Part shown: positions 1 through 8,056 of the stretch, piece by piece
How the letters are laid out: each line of letters begins with the position of its first letter
Position numbering within the stretch: position 1 is the first letter of the stretch
NCBI GenBank assembly: GCA_964634565.1
Contig: CAZWLP010000062.1
Coordinates: 1-14,557 of the forward strand
Source: JAUVKT01 sp964634565
Lineage (GTDB): Bacteria > Bacteroidota > Bacteroidia > Bacteroidales > VadinHA17
Length of the DNA stretch: 14,557 nt
Direction of reading: 5' to 3'
The notes under the pieces: generated by a model
What the model was told of the DNA's origin: nothing
Database searches by the model: none
Seen by the model: only the letters and a program-made list of their open reading frames with translations
Position numbers and translations under genes: made by a program

Positions 1-1767
1 GATCTCCTGAGAAGGAATATGAAGCACAACAGTATTGATGCTTACATAGTGCCTGTTACAGACCCTCACCTGGGAGAGTATGTCCCTGAACACTGGCGTC
101 TGGTAAAGTGGCTGACCGGATTTACCGGATCGGCGGCAAATGTTGTTGTTACTGGTAATTTTGCAGGTTTATGGACAGACTCGCGATATTTTATTCAGGC
201 CGGGAAGGAACTGAAAGATTCAGGGTTTGAACTTGTCAGATTAAAGGTTCCTCATACACCTGAGCATATTGAATGGCTTGAAAAGAATATGGAATCTGGT
301 AGCAAGGTGGCACTTGATGGTAAAATAGTTCCAATAGGAACGCTTAAGTTTATAAGGAATACTTTTAAGAGAAAAGGAATTGGTCTTTGTGCCAACCTGG
401 ATCTGATCTCAGGTATTATAGATGTCAGGGAGCCAATGCCTTCGGGTAGCGCTTTTGAGCACGAGCTAAAATATGCAGGTAAAAGCAGGATGCAAAAACT
501 GAGTGAGATCAGAAACAGGATGAGTGAAATAAATGCAGATTATCATCTTCTGACATCACTCGATGATATAGCATGGACATTAAATATTCGTGGAAATGAT
601 GTTACCTATAGTCCTTTGTTTACTTCTTTCGCCATTGTTGACAAAAGTGGATTCAGCTTATTTGCCGACTCAAATAAAATTCCCGCTCACTTACGAAAGT
701 CTCTCGAAACGGATAATGTTCTTATTAAACCATATAATGATATTAATTCAGCCCTGTCAGAAATTAAGCAGGGAGAATCAATACTAATAACACCTGGTAC
801 AACATCTGCCCTGCTTTACAATTCTATAAAGGAAGGTGTTGATATTATTGAAGAAGTAAGTATACCAACCAGACTGAAAGCTATAAAGAATGATATTGAG
901 ATAGCTCATATAAGGCAGGTGATGATTAAAGACGGACTTGCCCTGACTAATTTTTTTTACTGGCTTGATAAAAACCTTGGAAGAAAGAAAATAACAGAGA
1001 TATCGGCAGCCCGGAAATTACTTGACTTCAGATTGGAGCAGCCCGATTGTAAAGGGCCCAGTTTTGCAACTATTGCAGGCTATAATGAACATGGGGCATC
1101 ACCGCATTACTGTTCCACACCGGAGACGGATGTGGAGCTAAAGAGAGAAGGGATATTTCTTCTTGATAGTGGTGGTCAGTATCCTGACGGAACAACAGAT
1201 GTAACCAGGACAGTGTGCCTGGGCAGTCCCACCCGTCAGCAGAGTATTGATTTTACTCTGGCCCTGAAGGGAACTATTAATCTGGCTATGGCTAGATTCC
1301 CTTACGGAACAAGAGGATACCAGATAGAGATGCTTGCAAGGAAGGCCCTCTGGGATAATGGCCTGAATTATGGACATGGAACCGGCCATGGAGTGGGTTA
1401 CTTTTTAAATGTGCATGAGGGCCCTCAAACAATAGGTACAGGAGCGTCAGGCGATCTGAAAACAATACTGGAGCCAGGGATGCTGACAGCTGATGAACCT
1501 GGTATATACAGGGAGGGAGAATATGGATTCAGAACCGAAAACCTTATCTTATGCGTCGAGGATAAGAGAACTGAGTACGGAAAGTTTCTGAGATTTGAGA
1601 CACTGACACTCTGCTATATAGATACCTCTCTAATTAAACCGGATCTTATGAGTGAAGAGGAAATTGAATGGCTGAATAATTATCATCGGCTGGTTTACAA
1701 AGTGTTAAGTAAGAAGTTAAGGAGTGAGGTAAGAGACTGGCTAAAAGAAAAAACTCTGGCTGTGTAA
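1..1767 (+). CDS. Xaa-Pro aminopeptidase (aminopeptidase P, M24B), 5' end outside the window
   Basis: A metallo-exopeptidase that removes the N-terminal residue from peptides with proline in second position; probably cytoplasmic, as no signal peptide is visible. Numbering from the first ATG (base 19): two creatinase-like N-terminal domains (about 1-135 and 140-300), then a pita-bread catalytic domain (about 300-515) and the C-terminal extension of the large, roughly 600-residue eukaryote-like form. The five expected metal ligands are present: D383 (LLDSGG), D394 (GTTDVTRT), H457 (GHGTGHG), E493 (ADEPGIY) and E507 (FRTEN). H453 and H466 match the other conserved active-site histidines. The reading frame stays open to base 1, and the codons before that ATG (LLRRN) resemble the helix that normally precedes IDAYIVP in this family. 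The real start therefore probably lies upstream and the gene is cut by the window edge. The next peptidase begins 27 bp downstream on the same strand, suggesting cotranscription. Family assignment is firm; the native substrates are unknown. Confidence 0.93.
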   Translation, partial: DLLRRNMKHNSIDAYIVPVTDPHLGEYVPEHWRLVKWLTGFTGSAANVVVTGNFAGLWTDSRYFIQAGKELKDSGFELVRLKVPHTPEHIEWLEKNMESGSKVALDGKIVPIGTLKFIRNTFKRKGIGLCANLDLISGIIDVREPMPSGSAFEHELKYAGKSRMQKLSEIRNRMSEINADYHLLTSLDDIAWTLNIRGNDVTYSPLFTSFAIVDKSGFSLFADSNKIPAHLRKSLETDNVLIKPYNDINSALSEIKQGESILITPGTTSALLYNSIKEGVDIIEEVSIPTRLKAIKNDIEIAHIRQVMIKDGLALTNFFYWLDKNLGRKKITEISAARKLLDFRLEQPDCKGPSFATIAGYNEHGASPHYCSTPETDVELKREGIFLLDSGGQYPDGTTDVTRTVCLGSPTRQQSIDFTLALKGTINLAMARFPYGTRGYQIEMLARKALWDNGLNYGHGTGHGVGYFLNVHEGPQTIGTGASGDLKTILEPGMLTADEPGIYREGEYGFRTENLILCVEDKRTEYGKFLRFETLTLCYIDTSLIKPDLMSEEEIEWLNNYHRLVYKVLSKKLRSEVRDWLKEKTLAV

Positions 1768-1794
1768 GTATCAAAATATTTATCAAAAAGATAT

Positions 1795-3078
1795 ATGATG
1801 AAAAACTACTTATTTTTTGTGGTAGCGGTATTAATGCTATCGTGTAATAATATACCTCTTACTCTTGAAGAGAGACTTGCCACACTTGATATCGAAAGAA
1901 TCGATACCCTGTTGCCAGACACTTCGGTTTTCAGCGAAGCATATGAAATACATCTTATGCAAGCAGTCGATCATAATAATCCTGATGGTGATCAGTTTGC
2001 ACAAAAGATTTACCTTTCATTTGTAGGGGTTGATAAACCTGTGGTGCTTGTTACTGAAGGCTATTCTGCAAACAGTAACTATACTACTGAGCTTGCCAGG
2101 TATCTGAACTGTAACCAGATAATAGTAGAACACAGGTTCTTTGGCGAATCTGTTCCTGACGATCTTAACTGGAAATACATGAATACTTACCAGGCTGCTT
2201 CAGATCATCACAGGATAATAGAGTTGTTCAGCGAGGTTTTTAAAAGTAAATGGATTACAACAGGTATCAGTAAAGGAGGACAGACGGTTATGTTTCATAG
2301 CTATTATTACCCTGACGATGCAGATATACGTGTTCCCTATGTTGCTCCCTTAAATTTTGGTCCCGAGGATCCGAGAATATATGATTTTCTTGATACGGTC
2401 GGATCTGAATATTGCAGGGATAGAGTTTTTGAGGTACAAAAGCTAATCCTTAAGAACAGAGATATCTATTATCCGATGATGCTTGATGAGGCCGGTAAGA
2501 TGGGTTATACTTTTAAGAGGATAGGAGGTCCTGAGGTGGCATTCGAATATACTGTGCTGGAGTATGATTTTGCTTACTGGCAATGGGGGAGAACACCATG
2601 TGAGGATATTATTCTTGAGGGAGACCCTGAAAATATTTACAGTCAGTTTTTCAGGATTAGCGGCTTAGATTATTTTTCAGATACAGGGATCAGGGAATAT
2701 GAACCCTTCTTCTACCAGGCAATGACCGAGATAGGGTATTATGGTTACGATTTTGAAAAATTTGGAGACCTTTTACAGTATGCTGTTGATGGTGACGAAC
2801 CCGAATTCACTTTTTCAGCGCCTGAAGGGGTAGAACTTGAGTATGATTATGACCTGATGAAAAAAGTTGATGAATATGTAAGGGATGCAGACAATTTCCT
2901 GTACATATATGGTATGCAGGATACCTGGTCAGCGACATCCGTAAGACTGGGCGATAATACCAATTCAGTTAAAATACTTAAAAGAGATGGTGATCATACT
3001 ACCCGGATTCGTAACCTTCCGGCCGAACAGCAGGAAATGGCTCTGTCAACACTTAAGAGATGGCTGAATAGAGACTGA
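1795..3078 (+). CDS. S37-family (PS-10 type) serine aminopeptidase, lipoprotein
   Basis: Probable cell-envelope serine exopeptidase of the S37 family, whose characterised Streptomyces members release tripeptides from free N-termini. The N-terminus is a lipoprotein signal (MMKNYLFFVV..., lipobox LMLSC), so C17 should carry the lipid. Catalytic candidates are S159 in GISKGGQT, D376 in YGMQDTW and H401 in GDHTTR, in the order expected for an alpha/beta-hydrolase. HRFFGES near residue 113 is also typical of the family. The length (427 aa) fits a complete enzyme. The start is an ATGATG pair, so M2 at 1798 is an equally possible initiator; no clear Shine-Dalgarno site precedes either. The residues after C17 (NNIPLT) lack the acidic surface-export signal seen in the lipoproteins encoded downstream, which would favour a periplasmic location. 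It follows an aminopeptidase P gene by 27 bp, and the two activities could act in sequence on the same peptides. The family call is confident; exact specificity is inferred. Confidence 0.85.
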   Translation: MMKNYLFFVVAVLMLSCNNIPLTLEERLATLDIERIDTLLPDTSVFSEAYEIHLMQAVDHNNPDGDQFAQKIYLSFVGVDKPVVLVTEGYSANSNYTTELARYLNCNQIIVEHRFFGESVPDDLNWKYMNTYQAASDHHRIIELFSEVFKSKWITTGISKGGQTVMFHSYYYPDDADIRVPYVAPLNFGPEDPRIYDFLDTVGSEYCRDRVFEVQKLILKNRDIYYPMMLDEAGKMGYTFKRIGGPEVAFEYTVLEYDFAYWQWGRTPCEDIILEGDPENIYSQFFRISGLDYFSDTGIREYEPFFYQAMTEIGYYGYDFEKFGDLLQYAVDGDEPEFTFSAPEGVELEYDYDLMKKVDEYVRDADNFLYIYGMQDTWSATSVRLGDNTNSVKILKRDGDHTTRIRNLPAEQQEMALSTLKRWLNRD

Positions 3079-3272
3079 TCCGGTGTTCAGATATTAATTT
3101 TCAGAGATCAGGCTTAAGCAGCATACTATATGTTAATATAAGCGCACTATATTATTAAGTAGGAGGCCAAATATATTGTATAACAATTATTTATTAACAG
3201 GTAATACTTGGATTTTGCCTTTTTTCGATAGTTTAATAAATAGAGAATTGTGTTAAAGTCCTCAATTAATAG

Positions 3273-3296
3273 CAATATTATGCATTCATATTATTG
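3273..3296. repeat. Imperfect inverted repeat overlapping the -33 element of the SusC promoter
   Basis: CAATATTATG, a 4-base spacer (CATT), then CATATTATTG: 9 of 10 positions can pair. The right arm ends exactly on the TTG proposed as the -33 element. A dyad in this place could be an operator, but the region is very AT-rich and chance is a real alternative. Confidence 0.3.
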
Positions 3297-3322
3297 TTTT
3301 TTCAATAAAATTTCTAAATTTG
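3294..3322 (+). promoter_or_regulatory. Bacteroidota-type housekeeping promoter for the susC-like operon
   Basis: The element TAAATTTG at 3315-3322 matches the Bacteroides -7 consensus TAnnTTTG exactly. A TTG at 3294-3296 lies 18 bases upstream, about the spacing expected for the -33 element. Transcription would begin near 3329, leaving a leader of about 25 nt before the ATG at 3353. The rest of the 274-bp gap (3079-3352) is AT-rich and contains no convincing ORF, RNA gene or intrinsic terminator for the upstream peptidase genes. Confidence 0.65.
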
Positions 3323-3352
3323 TCTCTCTAATACAAACCTAAAACTTAAATT

Positions 3353-6300
3353 ATGAAGAAACTAAAACTGATGATCGCATTTTTTGTGCTTAGTGGTATG
3401 TCTGTACTGCTAGCTCAAACAGTGGTTATTTCAGGAAATGTAAGCTCCTCTGTAGAGGGGGAGGGATCAATTCCTGGTGTTGCGGTTACCGTTAAGGGGA
3501 CCACTATTGGTACTAGTACTGATATGAATGGTATGTACGAACTTACGGTACCCGAAAGTGCTACTACTTTGGTTTTCCAATTTATTGGCATGAAGTCAAT
3601 TGAAGAGGCTATAGCCGGCAGAACTACAATTAACGTTATTATGGAGCCCGACCTTCTGGGTATCGATGAGGTTGTAGTTACAGCTCTTGGTATAACCAGG
3701 GAGAAAAAAGGTCTTGGGTATGCAGTGCAAGAAGTTGAAGGTGACGACCTGGCCAAAACAGGTAACACAAACTTTGCAAATGCCCTACAGGGTAAAGTTG
3801 CAGGTTTGGATATTACTCCTTCAAGTGGTATGCCCGGAGCATCATCTTCTATTGTTATCAGGGGAGCCCGTTCATTCAGTGGAAATAACCAGCCTCTTTA
3901 TGTTGTTGACGGCCAGCCTATTTCTGGCGGCGGCGGCGGCGGTAGTACTACCGGTGGTTCTGACGGAACAGGCAGGGTTTTAGACCTGAACCCTTCTGAC
4001 ATTGAATCTATAAACGTTCTTAAAGGTCAGGCAGCATCTGCACTTTACGGTATTCGTGCTTCAAATGGTGTTATTGTTATTACTACTAAAAGTGGAGCCG
4101 GAAATAAAAAAGGCGCTCCGGTTGTAAGTTTTAGTACAGTTAATACTTTTGATCAGGTATCACGGACTCCTGATTATCAGACAACTTATTCTCAGGGTAG
4201 TAGAGGTAAATATAGCCCTACATCATCTCAGTCATGGGGTATGAAAATCGATGACCTTCCGGATGATCCAACCTATGGTGGTAATGCAAATGGTTATCCT
4301 GGAAAATTTTATGTTCCTCAATTGGCTCTGGGTGGTTATGATGAAGCAGACCAATGGGTAACTCCTGCTCGATATAATAACTGGGACGATTACTTTTTAA
4401 CTGGTTTTACAACACAGAATAATGTTCTTGTTAGCCAGGCTATGGAGGGAGGAAACTTTGCTCTTGGTCTTGGTTCGACTACTCAGGACGGAATTGCATT
4501 AAATACCGGATTGCAAAGGTATAATGCCAAAGCGAATGCTTCAAGAGAATTTGGAGACAACTGGAAAACAGGCTTCAGTGTTAACTATTCTCAGGTTGAA
4601 GTTGATAAACTATCTATTGGTAATGATGGTTCGCTTGCAGGTATTCTTGCAGCACCTACAACCTACAATCTGAAAGATTATCCTACAACTTATCCAGGCG
4701 ATCCATTTCACCAGATTTATTATAGGTCTATGACTTTTGATAATCCTTACTGGATACCGGATAATAATACTAATTTTGAAAGAACAGACAGGGTTTTTGG
4801 TAATTCTTACCTTGAGTATTTTACAGATTTTGGAGATTCATTCGACCTTAAAGTACGTGGACAGGTGGGTGTAGATACTTATACAAGATCTACTGAAACT
4901 ATCTTCGGACTCGGACATAAAGGAACTGATCCTTCCAATTCATATGTTGGTCAGGGAACAACCAGTTTTACAAATGTAAACGCAGTAGGTACTGCAAACC
5001 TTAATTACAGGATTACCGACGGTCAAACATTATCATTATTGGTTGGTACAGAATATAATGACAGTAAAAGTAAAAGTGTTTCAGCCAGTGGTACAAGCCT
5101 GAATTTTGGTGAATGGCAACATGTTAATAATACAGCCACTCCTTCAAGGTCTGAAGGTAAAGGTTGGAGCAGGACAGTAGGTTTCTTTGGTCAGTTAAGC
5201 TGGGATTACAACTCTCTTGTCTACTTAGGTGCTACCGGTCGTTACGACATTGTTTCTACAATGCCGACAGCTAACCGTGGATTCTTTTATCCTTCATTTA
5301 GTGGAAGTTTTGTTGCTTCTGAGTTAGATGTTATGAAAAATCTTACCTGGTTATCATTTGCAAAACTAAGAGTGTCTTATGCTGAAGTTGGACAGGCAGG
5401 AAGCTATTTTGTTCCTTATTATAATTCAATAAGCGGATATGGTAATGGCTGGTATGAAAACAGTTCGGTTAATTTCCCATATCTTGGTGCAAGTGCTTAT
5501 GCTCCGGGAGCTACCCTGTATGATGAAAATCTTAAACCTCAGAATACCCAGTCAATTGAAGGAGGTATTGATTTGAAATTTTTCAATAACAGATTTGGTG
5601 TTGATTATACCTATGCAAAACAAAATGTAAAAGATCAAATCTTTGGGGTTCCACTTGCGGGATCAACAGGAGCTGCTAGTCTGGTAACTAATGCCGGGCG
5701 TCTTAGTACATTGTCACATGAAATAATGGTTTATATTACTCCGGTTGAAATTGGAGATTTCAGATGGGATCTGAATTTTAACTTTATGACAATGACCAAT
5801 AAGGTTGAGGAACTTGCAGAAGGAGTTGAAAGTATATTCCTGGGTGGATTTGTAACTCCACAGGTTCGTGCAAGTGTAGGCAATACATATCCTGTAATTT
5901 ATGGTGTATCATTTGCAAAAGATGATGATGGTAATATTCTGGTTGTTGACGATCCGGCAAGTCCTTATCACGGTATGCCATATGCAGGACCTCCAGATAT
6001 TATTGGAGAAGTAACACCTGATTTTATTTTAGGAGCATATAGTACATTTACATATAAAGATCTTACTCTTAGTTCTTCATTTGAATGGAAAAATGGAGGC
6101 AGCATGTATTCAGGAGATAACGGCTTGATGATGTATGTTTATGGAGTTGTATCGCAAACTGAAGACAGGGAAGGAACATTTGTTTATGATGGATATAAAC
6201 CAGATGGAACTCCTAATGATATAGTAAGAGGTGGTCCTGGTGATGAAGGAGCCTATCAGACTCTTTTTGATAACGTAGTATCAAATATTGATGAAGCATA

Positions 6301-6544
6301 TATTTTTGATAATTCATTTATAAAGCTTCGTGATATCTCCTTAAGATATGCTTTACCAAATAGAATTTTGAATAAAATTAATATTGGCGCATCAGTGTTT
6401 GCCAGAAATATTTTAATTTGGACTAAACTACCTAACCTTGACCCTGAATCGTCAAATGGTAGTGGTAATGCGATGGGTGGCTTTAACCGTTTCTCTTTGC
6501 CGCAGACTACTAGTTATGGTTTTAGTTTAGATATAACATTTTAA
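3353..6544 (+). CDS. SusC/RagA-family TonB-dependent outer-membrane transporter
   Basis: Energy-dependent outer-membrane importer that pairs with the SusD-like lipid-anchored lid encoded next. Visible parts: a signal peptide (about 1-22, ending near LLAQT); a carboxypeptidase-D-regulatory-like beta-sandwich (about 25-105, with VKGTTIGTSTDMNGMY); a TonB-box-like stretch (IDEVVVTAL); a plug domain (about 120-255) with the family signatures ALQGKVAGL, IRGARSF, PLYVVDG, LKGQAASALYG and GVIVITTKSG; and a long beta-barrel ending in YGFSLDITF, with a terminal phenylalanine. At 1063 aa it is full length. No STN signalling domain is present and no FecI/FecR pair is nearby, so control by a sigma/anti-sigma switch is unlikely. 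An unusual six-glycine run (G192-G197) sits in the plug just after the VVDGQPIS segment. The ATG follows a plausible promoter by about 30 bp. Cargo cannot be read from the sequence; the adjacent peptidases make peptides possible, as for RagA of Porphyromonas. Confidence 0.96.
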   Translation: MKKLKLMIAFFVLSGMSVLLAQTVVISGNVSSSVEGEGSIPGVAVTVKGTTIGTSTDMNGMYELTVPESATTLVFQFIGMKSIEEAIAGRTTINVIMEPDLLGIDEVVVTALGITREKKGLGYAVQEVEGDDLAKTGNTNFANALQGKVAGLDITPSSGMPGASSSIVIRGARSFSGNNQPLYVVDGQPISGGGGGGSTTGGSDGTGRVLDLNPSDIESINVLKGQAASALYGIRASNGVIVITTKSGAGNKKGAPVVSFSTVNTFDQVSRTPDYQTTYSQGSRGKYSPTSSQSWGMKIDDLPDDPTYGGNANGYPGKFYVPQLALGGYDEADQWVTPARYNNWDDYFLTGFTTQNNVLVSQAMEGGNFALGLGSTTQDGIALNTGLQRYNAKANASREFGDNWKTGFSVNYSQVEVDKLSIGNDGSLAGILAAPTTYNLKDYPTTYPGDPFHQIYYRSMTFDNPYWIPDNNTNFERTDRVFGNSYLEYFTDFGDSFDLKVRGQVGVDTYTRSTETIFGLGHKGTDPSNSYVGQGTTSFTNVNAVGTANLNYRITDGQTLSLLVGTEYNDSKSKSVSASGTSLNFGEWQHVNNTATPSRSEGKGWSRTVGFFGQLSWDYNSLVYLGATGRYDIVSTMPTANRGFFYPSFSGSFVASELDVMKNLTWLSFAKLRVSYAEVGQAGSYFVPYYNSISGYGNGWYENSSVNFPYLGASAYAPGATLYDENLKPQNTQSIEGGIDLKFFNNRFGVDYTYAKQNVKDQIFGVPLAGSTGAASLVTNAGRLSTLSHEIMVYITPVEIGDFRWDLNFNFMTMTNKVEELAEGVESIFLGGFVTPQVRASVGNTYPVIYGVSFAKDDDGNILVVDDPASPYHGMPYAGPPDIIGEVTPDFILGAYSTFTYKDLTLSSSFEWKNGGSMYSGDNGLMMYVYGVVSQTEDREGTFVYDGYKPDGTPNDIVRGGPGDEGAYQTLFDNVVSNIDEAYIFDNSFIKLRDISLRYALPNRILNKINIGASVFARNILIWTKLPNLDPESSNGSGNAMGGFNRFSLPQTTSYGFSLDITF
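3926..3943 (+). repeat. (GGC)5GGT trinucleotide tract encoding Gly192-197 of the SusC-like plug
   Basis: Five perfect GGC codons followed by GGT, in frame, in a gene that otherwise prefers A/T-ending codons. Slippage here would change the glycine count without shifting the frame. Confidence 0.8.
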
Positions 6545-6565
6545 TAACAACTAAAATAATATACT

Positions 6566-8026
6566 ATGAAAAAGATACTATATATGTTTCTGGCAATGAT
6601 TGTAATCTTATTACCGTCATGTTCAGATGAAATAATGGATGAGATTAATTTTAATCCGGATAATCCAACTGATGTGTCATCTTCTTTGACTTTAGCTGAT
6701 AATATGACTGAATTAGCTGTTACAGGAGTTGGAGGAAGTATGATGTTTTACACTTCTGTTATGGTTGAGCATAAAGTTGGTGATCATAACCAATTTCTGA
6801 ATATGGAAATTCGTTCAGGAGAACCTACTTCTTCTACTACCTATAATAACGACTGGGGTACTATTTACAATCAGCTCTGGGCTTTACAGATGACTATTGA
6901 CAGATGCTCAGAAGGTGGAAAAGAAGAGGGTGCATGGTATAATCTTGGAAGAGCACAACTTCTTTCAGCTTATTACCTTGCAATACTAGCCGATGGTTGG
7001 GGAGATGCTCCCTGGGAAGAGGCTCTTCAGCCAAGTACTTATATGCAACCACAATTAAGTTCTCAGGAAACAATGTATGAGGATGTGTTTGCATATATTG
7101 ATGCTGCAATTCTTAATTTTCAGAAGGAAGATTTGACTCCAGATATCGGAGCTCAGGATTTACTTTATGGTGCAAATAGTGAAGCTAAGTGGCTGAAATT
7201 TGCTTATGCATTAAAAGCCAGGTATTTATTGAGGTTATCTCATGTTGATCCCGATTATACCGGTGTTTTAGCTGCAGTAAGTAATTCTTTCACATCTATC
7301 GCAGATCAGTGTGTGTTCACTTATGATGGTGCTAATGCTACATCCGGATGGTTCAGAATGCGGAATGATAGAAATTCGCATGCTGCAAGTCAGAGTTTGC
7401 ACGATAAGCTGACCGATAGAAATGACCCAAGGGATGCCGTTTATTTTATACCCAATCCACTACGTACTGATGGTGTTCTTGTTTTTGCTGCTAATGGTCA
7501 AAACGAGGATATTCAGTCTGAATTTGGAGTTTCAGCATTAAGTGTAAGTGATGCCCCTGCCTATGCTTTCAGCTATCACGAGCTGAAGTTTATCGAAGCT
7601 GAAGCATTAGTAAGAATTGGAGGAGCTGCAAATGATACTCTTGCAAAGTATGCTCTTAAAGATGCTATCACTGCTGCATTCCAAAAACCAAATGTTGGTT
7701 TAACAGCAGCAGATGCAAATACATACTTTAAAGATGAAGTTGAAGCTTTATTTAATGCAGATCCACTAAGTGAGGTGATGAATCAGAAATACCTTGCTTT
7801 TTTCGAAGAGGAAGCTCAGGAAGCATATAATGATATTCGCAGGTTACAGGCTATGGGAGATGATGTAATTGAACTACAAAATCCCTTAAATGCAACTGTC
7901 GGATTCCCACAAAGGTTTCCATATGGTTCCAGCGATGTTACTACTAATCCTAATGTTGCAGCAGCTTATGGAAGCGGAAGTTATGTTTTTACTAATAAAG
8001 TTTGGTGGGCAGGCGGATCCAATTAA
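6566..8026 (+). CDS. SusD/RagB-type nutrient-binding outer-membrane lipoprotein (SusD-like)
   Basis: Expected to form the surface lid over the SusC-like barrel encoded 21 bp upstream and to capture cargo. The first 19 residues form a lipoprotein signal ending in LLPSC, and C19 is followed by SDE, an acidic stretch like the surface-export signal known for Bacteroidota lipoproteins. The mature N-terminus (about 27-60) carries the characteristic INFNPDNPTDV motif and the first helices. YNLGRAQLLSAYYLAILADG followed by WGDAPWEEA is the classic TPR-like helix signature (about 127-155). The C-terminal third contains YHELKFIEAEALVRIG and the YLAFFEEEAQEAYNDIRR helix (about 410-430). At 486 aa it is full length and looks closest to the SusD-like_2 type rather than to starch-binding SusD itself. 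The extremely short spacing to the transporter and to the next lipoprotein gene supports one transcript. The ligand is not predictable from sequence alone. Confidence 0.93.
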   Translation: MKKILYMFLAMIVILLPSCSDEIMDEINFNPDNPTDVSSSLTLADNMTELAVTGVGGSMMFYTSVMVEHKVGDHNQFLNMEIRSGEPTSSTTYNNDWGTIYNQLWALQMTIDRCSEGGKEEGAWYNLGRAQLLSAYYLAILADGWGDAPWEEALQPSTYMQPQLSSQETMYEDVFAYIDAAILNFQKEDLTPDIGAQDLLYGANSEAKWLKFAYALKARYLLRLSHVDPDYTGVLAAVSNSFTSIADQCVFTYDGANATSGWFRMRNDRNSHAASQSLHDKLTDRNDPRDAVYFIPNPLRTDGVLVFAANGQNEDIQSEFGVSALSVSDAPAYAFSYHELKFIEAEALVRIGGAANDTLAKYALKDAITAAFQKPNVGLTAADANTYFKDEVEALFNADPLSEVMNQKYLAFFEEEAQEAYNDIRRLQAMGDDVIELQNPLNATVGFPQRFPYGSSDVTTNPNVAAAYGSGSYVFTNKVWWAGGSN

Positions 8027-8056
8027 TATATTATAACGTAAAAAATACATATTATT

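Noticed and set aside
1138..1389. Antisense open frame of 83 codons within the aminopeptidase P gene
   Set aside because: It overlaps the strongly conserved catalytic region of the real gene and shows no coding signature of its own; the same applies to the other short frames opposite or inside the large genes.
3075..3111. CTGATC ... GATCAG inverted repeat at the end of the S37 peptidase gene, considered as a terminator
   Set aside because: Only a six-base stem with a loop of about 25 bases and no following T run, so not a convincing intrinsic terminator.
3079..3352. Possible small gene, RNA or riboswitch in the longest intergenic gap
   Set aside because: The stretch is AT-rich with many stop codons in all frames and no extended stable stem. 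Beyond the promoter and the small dyad I can support nothing in it.
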